In this document: in pieces, positions 9,028 to 18,107 of the stretch
How positions within the stretch are numbered: position 1 is the first letter of the stretch
Layout of the letters: every line of letters starts with the position of its first letter
NCBI RefSeq assembly: GCF_030405905.1
Contig: NZ_JASATW010000010.1
Coordinates: 171,626-235,625, forward strand
Direction of reading: 5' to 3'
DNA length: 64,000 bases
Source: Sphaerothrix gracilis
Lineage (GTDB): Bacteria > Cyanobacteriota > Cyanobacteriia > Phormidesmidales > Phormidesmidaceae
Notes under the pieces: model-generated
What the model was told of the DNA's origin: nothing
Database searches by the model: none
Seen by the model: the letters and a program-made list of their open reading frames with translations, nothing else
Program-made: the position numbers and the translations under genes

Positions 9028-10614
9028 ATGAAAACTATCAAAATATTAGTGGTTGAAGACGAAGCAATTACTCGCGAAGTCCTAGTTGAGCAGCTTGCCG
9101 ATTTGGGTTACGAGGTTGCAGGCGCAACGGCGTTTGGGGCCGAAGCGGTTCAGCTTGTGGCTGATACTCAACCCAATTTAGTCCTGATGGATATCAAACT
9201 AAGATCGAGCGACGTAGACGGGATTACAGCCGCCAATCGGATTCGCGAAGAGTTTGCGGTGCCTGTGGTCTATCTCACGGCCCATTCCGATGCCGATACA
9301 TTAAAACGAGCTAAGCTGACCGAGCCTTTTGGCTACATCGTCAAGCCTTTCAACGAGCGATCGCTGCAGGCCGCGATTGAAGTAGCGCTCTACAAGCACC
9401 AAATGGAGCAGCGCCGAATTCAGGATAAGCAGTTTTTAGAGATGCTGCTGCAGTCGATGGGAGATGGCGTAGTCGCCACCAATCATGCTGGGGCTATCAC
9501 CTATATGAATCCATCGGCTGAAAGAATAACTGGCTGGCCCCAACCGGAGGCTACCGGCCAGGGCATTGAGCAGGTTGTGCAGCTAGTCGATGAGGCGAGC
9601 GGTCAGGCAATTCCCCATCCGGTGCGAGAAGTACTGGAAACGGGGCAGGTGGTTTATTTAAATGATTATGTGGCGCTTATCACCCGCAACGGCGATCGCA
9701 AGTCCATTGCAGACAGCGTTTCTCCCCTACATCATGAAGCAGCGCCGATTGGGGCCGTGATGGTCGTGACTGACGTGAGCGATCGCCGCCGGGTCGCAAA
9801 GCTACAGCAGATGGCTCAGCAGAGCCAGGAATCAGAAACGGCTATGCGCCAGCTTTTGGCCGCCGAGCAGGAGCTGTCCCGGCTCAAAGATCAGGTGATC
9901 GCTACGGTTTCGCACGAGTATAAGACGCCTTTGGCGGTGATTTTGTCTTCGTCTGAATTGCTGAGAGAGTATCGTCACCGCTTTTCCCCAGAGCAAATTG
10001 CCAATCACTTTGATGCTATTCGCAATTCGGTGAGGCTGCTGTCTGATCTCGTCGAGGAACTCGCTCTTTTTAAGCAGACTCAAGATAAAGCTTTCAGCTT
10101 TGATCCCCAGCCGGTTTCCCTGGCCGAATTTTGCCAAGAACTGCTGGTCTACTATCAGCTAGCCTCTAGCGATCGCCATTCGTTTCAGCTCAGTTTGCAG
10201 TTTACTCAGTCCGCCCCAGTCCTGCTAGACAAGAAAATACTGCGCTATGTCTTAGGTAACTTGCTCAGCAATGCCATTAAGTATTCGCCCGCAGGCGGTC
10301 AAATTACGCTCGGCTGCGCGATCGCCAGCCAGCAGATAATTCTACAAGTCACCGATCAGGGCATAGGCATTGAAGCGAGCGATCTAACACAAGTATTTGC
10401 GCCCTTCTTCCGCGCCACCAACGCCGCCGAAATTAAAGGCACCGGCATGGGCCTCAGCATTGCCCAAAACTGCGTTGAGCTACACGGCGGTAAAATTACC
10501 GTTGAGAGCCAAGTGGGCCAGGGCAGCACGTTCAGCGTCACGCTGCCGCTGGGGTGGGCTACCTCAGACGTTTCAGAGGCTTCTACAGACGAGGCAACTA
10601 CAGATAGAGATTGA
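9028..10614 (+). CDS. REC-PAS-HisKA hybrid histidine kinase
   Basis: A 528-residue soluble kinase. An N-terminal receiver domain (residues 1-120) has the acidic pair E10/D11, phosphoacceptor D55 in LVLMDIKL, T84 and K106. A PAS domain covers about 135-255. The HisKA box is SHEYKTPL with H296, and the ATPase part has the N box LSNAIKYSPAGG, DQGIGI and GTGMGLSIAQNCV. No membrane helix or output domain is visible. A receiver ahead of a kinase is typical of a protein whose autokinase activity is set by an upstream kinase. It lies 104 bases after the CBS/PAS kinase on the same strand, so the two probably form a phosphorelay. Confidence 0.88.
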   Translation: MKTIKILVVEDEAITREVLVEQLADLGYEVAGATAFGAEAVQLVADTQPNLVLMDIKLRSSDVDGITAANRIREEFAVPVVYLTAHSDADTLKRAKLTEPFGYIVKPFNERSLQAAIEVALYKHQMEQRRIQDKQFLEMLLQSMGDGVVATNHAGAITYMNPSAERITGWPQPEATGQGIEQVVQLVDEASGQAIPHPVREVLETGQVVYLNDYVALITRNGDRKSIADSVSPLHHEAAPIGAVMVVTDVSDRRRVAKLQQMAQQSQESETAMRQLLAAEQELSRLKDQVIATVSHEYKTPLAVILSSSELLREYRHRFSPEQIANHFDAIRNSVRLLSDLVEELALFKQTQDKAFSFDPQPVSLAEFCQELLVYYQLASSDRHSFQLSLQFTQSAPVLLDKKILRYVLGNLLSNAIKYSPAGGQITLGCAIASQQIILQVTDQGIGIEASDLTQVFAPFFRATNAAEIKGTGMGLSIAQNCVELHGGKITVESQVGQGSTFSVTLPLGWATSDVSEASTDEATTDRD

Positions 10615-10616
10615 CT

Positions 10617-11402
10617 TCAAACTTCGACAATGACCGGGGCGTGGTCGCTAGGCTTTTCTAACTGGCGTGGCAGCACGTCAATCACGCAGCTTTTAGCCTG
10701 CGGATACAGATCATCTGAGAGATAGTGATGATCGATTCGCCAGCCTAGGTTGCGGCGAAAGGAAGCGGCCCGGTAATCCCACCAGCTATAGTGTCCTCCC
10801 GCCTCGGTAAACTTGCGAAACGCATCTTGAAAGCCTAAGGATAGAATCTCCTGCAAGGCCGATCGCTCTGCCGGAGAAGCCATAATGTGCGTTTGCTTAT
10901 TGGCCGGATCATGAATATCGCGATCTTCTAGGGCAATATTAAAATCGCCGCAGACCAGCAGCGCCGAATTCTGCTGCAGGCACTGGGAGAGGTACTGTTT
11001 CAGCAAACTCAGCCAGCGCAGCTTGTAGGTATATTTTTCACTGCCTACTGAGGAACCATTGGGCACGTACAGATTGACAATCTGAATGCCCGCCGCTGTC
11101 CCCGTAATTACCCGTTTTTGCTCGTCTAAGTCGCCGACCTGCTCGGCCTCTACTACAGCCGCAAAACCATAGCCAACCTCCGCTAGAGGCGCACGGCTGA
11201 TTAGGGCCACGCCGTTGTAAGCCTTTTGACCGTAGATGTAGCTGTGGTAGCCTAGCTGCTCAAAGGCCGCCACCGGAAAGCTTTCATCCACTACTTTAGT
11301 TTCTTGCAAACACAGCACGTCTACGGGTTGCTGCTGCAGCCAGTCGGTAACGTGCGGCAGCCGGGTGCGAATTGAGTTGACGTTCCAGGTGGCAATTTTC
11401 AT
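10617..11402 (-). CDS. xthA: Exodeoxyribonuclease III
   Basis: AP endonuclease / 3'-5' exonuclease of base-excision repair, of the endonuclease-exonuclease-phosphatase fold. Visible catalytic motifs are ATWNVNSIRTRL at the N-terminus, LCLQETKV (metal-binding Glu), CGDFNIALEDRDIH, WRIDHHYLS and the terminal SDHAPVIVEV with the catalytic Asp-His. I chose the ATG at 11402 because MKIATWNVN is the family's usual N-terminus; a start six codons upstream (11420) is also open. The gene is convergent with the REC-PAS kinase, its stop lying two bases past that gene's stop. Confidence 0.93.
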   Translation of the reverse strand: MKIATWNVNSIRTRLPHVTDWLQQQPVDVLCLQETKVVDESFPVAAFEQLGYHSYIYGQKAYNGVALISRAPLAEVGYGFAAVVEAEQVGDLDEQKRVITGTAAGIQIVNLYVPNGSSVGSEKYTYKLRWLSLLKQYLSQCLQQNSALLVCGDFNIALEDRDIHDPANKQTHIMASPAERSALQEILSLGFQDAFRKFTEAGGHYSWWDYRAASFRRNLGWRIDHHYLSDDLYPQAKSCVIDVLPRQLEKPSDHAPVIVEV

Positions 11403-11494
11403 GCTGCAGGCGGTAAGCAAACGCCTCTCAGCTTACAGCAGTTTCAGCAAGAAACGCTAAGCTAGGCACAGGATATTAGCTTGCTGCAGCCGCC

Positions 11495-11776
11495 GTGAAT
11501 CAGCCCTTAGAAGGCGACGCCTTGGTCAAAGAAGTCTGTCGTCGTATCCGAGTTGCCCGCAGCTACTGGGATGCTCACAACAACCGCGCCTGTCGCAAAG
11601 AGCGAGAGCAGGCTTTAGCCCTTTACAACCAGCTCACCAAGCCCCAAAAAGAAAAAATTCCGCAGGTGCTCAGAGTCTGGCTGCGCTATCGCAGCGAAAA
11701 ATATTTTGGCGACCACCGTACGCCCCCCGGCACGCCCCAGGGCAAGGCGCGATCGCCTAAGCGCAGGCGGCGTTAG
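11495..11776 (+). CDS. Small basic conserved-type protein
   Basis: A 93-residue, Arg/Lys-rich protein starting with GTG. It appears helical, with the segment ARSYWDAHNNRACRKEREQA and a very basic end (SPKRRRR), which suggests contact with nucleic acid or another acidic partner. I recognise no named family, although small cyanobacterial proteins of this look are common. Its 3' end overlaps the converging small gene by 20 bases. It is divergent from xthA, with 92 bases between the starts. Confidence 0.6.
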   Translation: MNQPLEGDALVKEVCRRIRVARSYWDAHNNRACRKEREQALALYNQLTKPQKEKIPQVLRVWLRYRSEKYFGDHRTPPGTPQGKARSPKRRRR

Positions 11777-12008
11777 GTCTAATCCAGGCATCCTGAAACT
11801 CTAGTGCCAGCCGCTGAATCGTGCCAGAGGCGATCGCATCTTCTAGCAGCGCTAAAAGCTTGGTTTCCCGGTCGCTCAGCGATCGGCCCCAGCTCAGCCG
11901 GGCAATTTCGCGTTCGGCTCCCGGCGACAGCTCCCCTAAACTCAGCGCATTGCGTATCAGCAGCTCTAACGACACGCTAGATCTGGTTGTACTGGCAATA
12001 TCCCACAT
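11757..12008 (-). CDS. Small conserved-type cyanobacterial protein
   Basis: An 83-residue protein of unknown function. The segment RNALSLGELSPGAEREIARL, followed by a helix with SLSDRETKLLALLEDAI, suggests an all-helical fold. No Cys cluster, signal peptide or catalytic motif is visible. The 20-base overlap with the opposing small gene at the 3' end is unusual but tolerable for two short real genes. It could also be a chance frame; the sensible ATG start and the composition argue for a real gene. Confidence 0.55.
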   Translation of the reverse strand: MWDIASTTRSSVSLELLIRNALSLGELSPGAEREIARLSWGRSLSDRETKLLALLEDAIASGTIQRLALEFQDAWIRPNAACA

Positions 12009-12107
12009 AGACCCTGATTGCTAAATCATTACTAGCAAGGACTTCACCCGGCGGCAGCCCAATTCCGGGCGCCAGAGTTCACTTTTTGATCTGGCACAGG
12101 GGGTACC

Positions 12108-13871
12108 CTACTCATCCCCCTGCCGCTGCCGCTTGAAGCGACTGTCCTGCCAGGCGTTGCCGATGCCCTGCAAAATGCCGCGTCCCACCAAACCAATGCC
12201 GCGCCCTACCAGCTCCGTCAGCACGTAAACTAAACCATTGCCCGCAAAGGAAATTACCCGGCGCAGACGCGGCGCGATCGCATCCCGGGCCTCAATGGCC
12301 AGCGTCACCGCATAGCGCAGCCCGGAGAGCTGGCTCAGTTCTTCCTGACGGGGCGCGTAGATAGTGGTCGTCTGAATGCCCCGCTCCGTCAGAATCAGCA
12401 GCGGATACTGGCTTTCAAACATGGCTCTAGGCTCGCCCACGTAGCTTTGCCAGCGATAGCGCCAAGCCAGTTCATTACGGAAGCGCTCAATCTCACGGGT
12501 TGACAGCAGGCGCTGGGTATACAGATTTTTCTTCAGCGCTTCGACATTCGGAAACTGGTTCAATAGCGGCTGAATGACGCCATTGGCGACCTGGATTATG
12601 CAGTTTTCTAGCAGCTGCTGGCTCTGGGTGAGGGACTCATATGCGGCAGCAGGATGGAGCGTCCCGTTGACCAGCATGGGGGACTGAAACAGCAGGTGCT
12701 CTAGGAGGGAGGCCACTAAAGGAATGCGATCGAGAGTTTCAGCCTGGACGGTGACTTGCTCAGCTAAAAGCTGGGGCACCACCCCCTGCTCGGTTCCCTC
12801 TACCTGAACGGTATAGTATTTGCCAAAAAAGTCGGTGATGACGGCCTGCCACCAGTCGCCTAAAAGCTGAGACTTGCGCTCTACAAGCTGGCCGGGCTGC
12901 AGCTGGGAGTAGCGAATATCTTCTAATAAAGTCTCTAGCTGGCGCAGAACCAGGTAGAGCAGCTCCCGCTTTTTTTCAGGGCGCAGAATGTCAATTTCTA
13001 AGGGCAGGTCTGAGCGATTGGTCAGGGGCGTCTGCAGCTTGCGAAAAACTGCCTCAAAGACAAAGCTGCGAATGTCGTCAGGCGTAGTTGTAACTAAGCT
13101 GCCAGCGCTGTTGACAGGTGCGATCGCCCGGTCTGCAGGTATCGCAGCGATCGCCCTCGGAACTGTCTCTGATGGTTCACTGCCAAATATCTGGGGCTGG
13201 CTGGCCGGAGAAAAACGCGGCGTTGCCAGCAGCCGATTGACCAGCCACTTTGCGGCTCGTAGCTCGCGGTAGCGGCCTGCTAGGACAGCCCGGTAAATGG
13301 GCGAAGTCACTGCCTGATACTGGGCGATCGCCTCAGTCATCTCCGCTTCAATTTGCTGCAGGTGAGATAGTCTGAGGCTGATGCGCATGGCCGTCAGCGG
13401 TCCTGGAATCGGTGTGGGTTCAGGCTCAGGCTGAGGCTCAGGGGCAACCGGGCGCTGCCCCCGCGCCGTCTGTCGCACCAGCCGTACCAGCTGCTGCACT
13501 GGCATACCCCGCAGGCCATAGTTACTGGCACCTGCCTGTAAAGCAGCCTCCCGCAGAATTGGCTCGCTGTGGGCGCTGAGCACCAGAATCGGCAGTTGGG
13601 GAAACTGCGATCGCAGGGTTTGACAGAGCCGCAGCCCTGCTACCTGGGTTGGAGAGTTTTGGCCCAGCCCTAGATCTAAGATGACTAAATCGATCGCCAC
13701 TGGCGCAGTCGTTGCCTCGGCTGTAGCCGTGAGAACCTGCAGCGCTTCTGCAGCCGTACTGGCTTCGGTCGTGACCTGAAAATCGGGAAAATGCTCTAGC
13801 CAAATACGCAAACCCAGCCGAAAAACCGGATCATCGTCAATCAGCATGAGCTGCAGCGGGCGATCGCTCAT
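12108..13871 (-). CDS. Response regulator fused to a DUF3685 (Ycf55-like) domain
   Basis: A 587-residue protein. Residues 1-145 form a receiver domain with the acidic cluster IDDD (12-14), phosphoacceptor D66 in LVILDLGLG and VLSAHSE as the Thr/Ser switch. There is no DNA-binding helix-turn-helix. After a Pro/Glu-rich linker (about 148-160), the rest is a long, mostly helical region of the cyanobacterial DUF3685 type, related to plastid Ycf55 as I recall. The C-terminus has an amphipathic stretch (GNGLVYVLTELVGRGIGLVG) that might touch a membrane. The gene begins three bases after the stop of the next gene, so the two form an operon. The output function is unknown. Confidence 0.8.
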   Translation of the reverse strand: MSDRPLQLMLIDDDPVFRLGLRIWLEHFPDFQVTTEASTAAEALQVLTATAEATTAPVAIDLVILDLGLGQNSPTQVAGLRLCQTLRSQFPQLPILVLSAHSEPILREAALQAGASNYGLRGMPVQQLVRLVRQTARGQRPVAPEPQPEPEPTPIPGPLTAMRISLRLSHLQQIEAEMTEAIAQYQAVTSPIYRAVLAGRYRELRAAKWLVNRLLATPRFSPASQPQIFGSEPSETVPRAIAAIPADRAIAPVNSAGSLVTTTPDDIRSFVFEAVFRKLQTPLTNRSDLPLEIDILRPEKKRELLYLVLRQLETLLEDIRYSQLQPGQLVERKSQLLGDWWQAVITDFFGKYYTVQVEGTEQGVVPQLLAEQVTVQAETLDRIPLVASLLEHLLFQSPMLVNGTLHPAAAYESLTQSQQLLENCIIQVANGVIQPLLNQFPNVEALKKNLYTQRLLSTREIERFRNELAWRYRWQSYVGEPRAMFESQYPLLILTERGIQTTTIYAPRQEELSQLSGLRYAVTLAIEARDAIAPRLRRVISFAGNGLVYVLTELVGRGIGLVGRGILQGIGNAWQDSRFKRQRQGDE

Positions 13872-13874
13872 GGC

Positions 13875-15719
13875 CTACCAGCCAGAAGAGTCATCATCAG
13901 CGGCGGTATCCTCCCAACTTTCACTCGCATCATCGACCCGTTCCAGCGACCACAGATATTCTCGCTCAGCCCGCCAGTTAGCAATGGCGCTACGGGCCTC
14001 GCCGTAGAGCGCCCGGCCCGGCGCAATTTGAGAAGCCCGGTCGATCGCGGCGGTGAGGCTGCCCCGATAGGCCAGTTCTCTTGCTTCTACCAGGATAGGG
14101 CGATCCTCAGCCACCTGAATCTGGGCTGTCCAGCCCTGAATGGCCGTCTGGGCCTGATCGTACAGCGCCCGCTCTGGCTCAATCCCTTTGGCCTTCTCAA
14201 TTGCCTCCTTCAGCTTACCGTCTGCGGCCAGGGTATTCGCCTCTTTCAGAATTGGCTGATCCTGAATCACCTCAATCCGGTTCATCCAGCTGGCAATCCG
14301 GGTCTGGGCCTCAATCCGCAAAGCTCGTCCCAGGGCGACTTTCTGGGCTTCAGCGATCGCCGCCTGGTAAGCTGCCACCGTTCCGGCCCCGGCCAGCCGG
14401 GTAGCCCGCTGCAGATAGGGCCGATCTTCAATCTGCTCAATCTGGTTTTGCCAGTGAGCCACCAAGGTTTGAGCCTGAGGACGGCGGGGGCGATCGCTGC
14501 CAATGAGCCGAGCCTGCTGGGCGGCATAGCGATAGGTTTCTAGCTGGCCGATGCTGGCAACCCAGTTGGCGGTTTGGAGCTGCAGCAGATCTTGGAGTGA
14601 CTGCTGCCAGGTGGCGAGCTGCGCCTGAGCGTCCTCGTAAAAAGGACTGGTGGGCTGAATCTGCTGCACTGCCGAAATGGCTTCTCTCAGGTTGAAGATA
14701 TCGCCAATCTGCGGCTCCCAGGTGGACAGATTGCTCACTAACTTCTGGGCCTGAGCGAACTGAATTAAATCTTGGGCTTCTGGCACCAGGGTCGGATCGA
14801 CGGGCACCTGCTGCACTGCCTCAATGGCCGCGTCTAAGTTGCCCAGTTCCCACTGACGAAAGCTATACATCAAGAGCGTTTCGCTCCAGTCGTCAATCTC
14901 CGTCTTGGCTTCCTGCCAGGCCTGACTTTGTAGATTCATGCTCTGAGCCAGGGCGATCGCTTCGCCTAGATCGGCGATGTTGCCCGTCTCCGCTAGGTCA
15001 CGGGCCTGCTGCAGCTGCTGCCAGCCCTGGGATTCTAGCTCAATTTGGCCTTTCAAAGCCTGAAACTGGTGGCGTACCCAGTGATCGGTGTAGAGCTTTT
15101 TCAACCCCTGCAGCGTTTCGTTGGCCTGCTGCCATTGCCGCTCGGCGATCGCCGCCTGCACCTCAGATGCAATCTCAGCGCCGGTTTCCCATTCAGCCTG
15201 CCATACCGACATGGTGGACTGTACGGCTTTGTAGCTCTCCGCCCGCTCCGGAATCTTGCCCGCCAGAGTCAGCGCCGCCTCTAAATCCCCCTCATTGACG
15301 CGGCGGCGAGCAACCGTGACTAAATCAGTAGACCACTGTTCCAACAGCGGCGCGGTTTCCGTGTGCAGGGGATGACGCTCACCCCAGGGTGCCACTAGCT
15401 CAATGGCTGCTACCAGGTGATCAGGCGCTTTAGAGGCAGCGGCGGCCTTGGCACAGTAGAGGCGATCGCTGTCGGGGCTGAGCCGCGAGATTTCCTCACA
15501 GTTGGGAATGGGGGGAATGCGGGTCAGCGATGCGATCGCCCACAGGCCCACAGCACTGGAGCCAACTAGCAGAAACAGCCAGAGCATTGGCCAAGCCCAG
15601 TTGCTGGGCGGCCAGCGTCGCTGAGAGGCGCTCAAAGCCTTGGGAAAGGGAGATTCAGCCGGGGGAGAGGTCATGGCGGCGCGGCCTCGTGTGCCTAAAG
15701 TTGCTGCCATTGTAGGCAC
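13875..15719 (-). CDS. Single-pass membrane protein with about 50-residue helical repeats
   Basis: A 614-residue protein with a hydrophobic segment near residues 45-66 (WPMLWLFLLVGSSAVGLWAI), then a long soluble helical region. The C-terminal third carries repeats of about 50 residues, each with a W..QI..IEDRP.L..A start and a GRALY.EA..AI..W end, resembling TPR/SEL1-like helical hairpins. The last residues are acidic (DTAADDDSSGW). The ATG at 15719 is open, but the ATG at 15674 (MTSPPAESPF) gives a more usual short cytoplasmic lead. It is immediately upstream of the REC-DUF3685 gene, and the pair may work together at a membrane. The function is unknown to me. Confidence 0.75.
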   Translation of the reverse strand: MPTMAATLGTRGRAAMTSPPAESPFPKALSASQRRWPPSNWAWPMLWLFLLVGSSAVGLWAIASLTRIPPIPNCEEISRLSPDSDRLYCAKAAAASKAPDHLVAAIELVAPWGERHPLHTETAPLLEQWSTDLVTVARRRVNEGDLEAALTLAGKIPERAESYKAVQSTMSVWQAEWETGAEIASEVQAAIAERQWQQANETLQGLKKLYTDHWVRHQFQALKGQIELESQGWQQLQQARDLAETGNIADLGEAIALAQSMNLQSQAWQEAKTEIDDWSETLLMYSFRQWELGNLDAAIEAVQQVPVDPTLVPEAQDLIQFAQAQKLVSNLSTWEPQIGDIFNLREAISAVQQIQPTSPFYEDAQAQLATWQQSLQDLLQLQTANWVASIGQLETYRYAAQQARLIGSDRPRRPQAQTLVAHWQNQIEQIEDRPYLQRATRLAGAGTVAAYQAAIAEAQKVALGRALRIEAQTRIASWMNRIEVIQDQPILKEANTLAADGKLKEAIEKAKGIEPERALYDQAQTAIQGWTAQIQVAEDRPILVEARELAYRGSLTAAIDRASQIAPGRALYGEARSAIANWRAEREYLWSLERVDDASESWEDTAADDDSSGW

Positions 15720-15769
15720 AATTCCGCAAAGTTTGACGCCCTTTTTAGGCGAAACGTCACAAGATAATG

Positions 15770-16405
15770 TTAATTCTGCTCAGCTACAGCCACATAGGCT
15801 CCCAACCCCATCAAGGTCGAGCCAGAAACGAGCCGCTGCAGCCGTCTAAACTGATAGTTAGTTTTGAGCCGCTGACCAAGCGGCCCGGCAAAGGTCGCTA
15901 CAGCTAAATCAGCAGCGAAGTTAAAGGAAGTGGTGATCAGTCCCAAAACTAAGAACTGCGCCAGGACGCTGCCGTTTTCTACCTGCACAAACTGAGGAAT
16001 AAAGGCCAGGAAAAATAGGGCTGTTTTGGGATTGAGCACTTCCGTCATCACTCCCTGGGTAAAAGCGCTGCTTTTTAGCATGGGGCTGTAGCTGGCATCG
16101 GCGGCGATCGCTAAGGTGTCCGAGCTGAGCAGCGTTTTTAGCCCTAGATAGATGAGATAGGCGGCCCCGATATATTTGACAATTGAGAAGGCGATCGCGG
16201 AGGTCATCAGCAGGCTAGAAAGTCCTAGCGCTGCTGCCACGACATGAAACAGCCCCCCGACAAATAGCCCCATCACCGAGGCAATGCCAACCGCCCGGCC
16301 TCCATGCAGGCTCCGGGCTAGGGTGTAGAGAATGCCGGGGCCGGGGGTAATGCTGAGGATAAAGGCAGCCGTGAGGAAAATGCTGAGGGTAGCTAGATCG
16401 GGCAT
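15770..16405 (-). CDS. LysE/RhtB family amino-acid exporter
   Basis: A 211-residue integral membrane protein with about six hydrophobic helices. The N-terminus has the family signature SITPGPGILYTLARSLHGGR, and the middle has the matching LNPKTALFFLAFIPQF motif. LysE/RhtB proteins export amino acids or their derivatives across the inner membrane by proton exchange. Here the substrate is not known. The length is normal for the family. It stands alone, upstream of the repeat-protein operon on the same strand. Confidence 0.88.
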   Translation of the reverse strand: MPDLATLSIFLTAAFILSITPGPGILYTLARSLHGGRAVGIASVMGLFVGGLFHVVAAALGLSSLLMTSAIAFSIVKYIGAAYLIYLGLKTLLSSDTLAIAADASYSPMLKSSAFTQGVMTEVLNPKTALFFLAFIPQFVQVENGSVLAQFLVLGLITTSFNFAADLAVATFAGPLGQRLKTNYQFRRLQRLVSGSTLMGLGAYVAVAEQN

Positions 16406-16486
16406 AGAACCTCTCTGGACGGTATTGATTCATTATGGCGGACGTCTGCCGGTATCGTTGTCGTTAAGCGCGCTGGCAAACAACTC

Positions 16487-18031
16487 CTACGACAAACCGA
16501 TCCGCTGCAACATCTGCAAATGCTGGGACACGGGCACCAGGGTGTTTGCGGTCACCAGGCCGCTGGCTGCCACCGCCGGTAGGCCAATCCCTGGAAAGGT
16601 AGAGTCCCCACAGCATAGCAGTCCTGCCAGCGGCGTCTTGGCGCTGGGAAACAGGCCCTCCCCGGCTCGAATAGCGGGGCCATACGTCCCCCGATGACGC
16701 CGCAAAAACCGCTCGTGGGTCAGGGGCGTGCCGACCAGGGTGATTTGGCAGCGATCGCGGACATCTGGAATCACTCGCTCTAGGGCCTGCCACATCACCT
16801 CGGCTCGTGCCTGCTTCAGCCGCTCGTATGCAGGCGTCTGCCGCTGGAGTCCCTGCCAGAGATCATAGGGTTCATTCCCCGGCGTATAGACATGGATTAC
16901 CTGCTTGCCAGGGGGAGCCAGATCCGGATCTAGCCGCGACGGCAGGGAAATCAGCACCACGTTCTGGGGCGCATCCACGCCTTTGTCCCAATCATTCACA
17001 ACGATGTGGTGACAGGGCAAATCTGGAGGCAGGCCACTGCCCTCAATCCCCAAGTGCAAATGCATAAAGCTGTGACACTCCGGCGTTGCCTGCTTCTCTT
17101 TGATGTACGACTGTGGCACCGCCCCTGCTGGCAACAGCGTCAGCGTGTCCCACACTGACGCATTCGACACCACCGCCTGCCTGGCTGCAACTGTCTCGCC
17201 CTGCCGCAGTCGCACCCCAGCAGCGCGATCGCTTTCAACCAAAACCTCCTCCACATGCGCCCCCAGTCGCAGCTCGCCGCCATAGCGCTCTAGCCCTCGC
17301 ACTAGCGCCTGCACCAGCGCCGCGCTGCCGCCAATGGGATAGTCCAGCTTGACGTTGGGGCGATACCAGTCAGCAAACATAAAGGCCATCTCCGCCGCGC
17401 TGGTGCCGTCGGCAGGCAGGCCAGAGAGCAAAAAGCAGAGCAAATCCAGCCAGTGGCGCAAAAACGGATCGCTGACGACTTCATCCATCAGGGGAGCAAA
17501 AGCGCCGGTTAGCCGCAGGGGCTTTAACCCATGCCTTAGCAGAGAAGGCGCAGAGCGGCCCACCGTTAACAGCGCCCCCCAGTCGTAGCGCACTGCCGCT
17601 GGGGATAGCGCAGTGGCAGCTTCGCCGTAGGGAGCCATCAGCTTTTGCAGCGATCGCCATTCGGCAACCGCGCGATCGCCCCGGAGCTGCTGCAGCACCT
17701 GACAAAACTGATCCGCCCCCACGGCTGTCTCAAAATGGCCCTCCGGCAGCCAGCAGCCCCAGGTGTCGTAAGTAGCCCAGTCTACGTCCACTTCTAGCGC
17801 ATCGAGCACCTGCCGTAGCGGATTAGGCGAGGGGCTGTAGGAAAGTCCTGAATACAGGGACGGCCCCGAATCAAACTGGAAGCCCTGATAGTTAAAACCA
17901 TGAGCCGCCCCGCCCGGCAGCGTATGACTTTCGCACACCATCACTTCTAGTCCGTAGCGAGCTAGCAGTGCCCCGCAGCTCAGACCGCCAATGCCGCTAC
18001 CAATGACGATGACGTCTACTGTTTTAACCAT
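16487..18031 (-). CDS. CrtI/CrtISO-like FAD-dependent oxidoreductase
   Basis: A 514-residue flavoprotein. The N-terminal dinucleotide-binding motif is VIVIGSGIGGLSCGALLARY, followed by ESHTLPGGAAHGFNYQG. The C-terminus has LLCCGDSTFPGIGLPAVAASG, the second FAD contact of the phytoene-desaturase/carotenoid-isomerase superfamily. Members act on carotenoids or related polyenes at membranes. The exact reaction (isomerisation, desaturation or saturation) cannot be set from motifs, and this is not clearly the main CrtH isomerase. The gene is divergent from the TIR/CHASE2 gene, with 76 bases between starts. Confidence 0.78.
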   Translation of the reverse strand: MVKTVDVIVIGSGIGGLSCGALLARYGLEVMVCESHTLPGGAAHGFNYQGFQFDSGPSLYSGLSYSPSPNPLRQVLDALEVDVDWATYDTWGCWLPEGHFETAVGADQFCQVLQQLRGDRAVAEWRSLQKLMAPYGEAATALSPAAVRYDWGALLTVGRSAPSLLRHGLKPLRLTGAFAPLMDEVVSDPFLRHWLDLLCFLLSGLPADGTSAAEMAFMFADWYRPNVKLDYPIGGSAALVQALVRGLERYGGELRLGAHVEEVLVESDRAAGVRLRQGETVAARQAVVSNASVWDTLTLLPAGAVPQSYIKEKQATPECHSFMHLHLGIEGSGLPPDLPCHHIVVNDWDKGVDAPQNVVLISLPSRLDPDLAPPGKQVIHVYTPGNEPYDLWQGLQRQTPAYERLKQARAEVMWQALERVIPDVRDRCQITLVGTPLTHERFLRRHRGTYGPAIRAGEGLFPSAKTPLAGLLCCGDSTFPGIGLPAVAASGLVTANTLVPVSQHLQMLQRIGLS

Positions 18032-18107
18032 TCCAAAGAGTTGATAAACCTGTAATCCCCTTTAGCAGGGTTGATATAGTTTGAGCATAGCCCCCGCCTG
18101 AAAGTCT

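Noticed and set aside
14028..14543. A 171-residue open frame antisense to the repeat-rich membrane protein
   Set aside because: The repeats give a long antisense frame with repeated GNPGLGL-like text; no start signal or family match.
17100..17600. Several Pro/Ala/Cys-rich frames antisense to the CrtISO-like gene
   Set aside because: Usual antisense shadows in GC-rich coding DNA.
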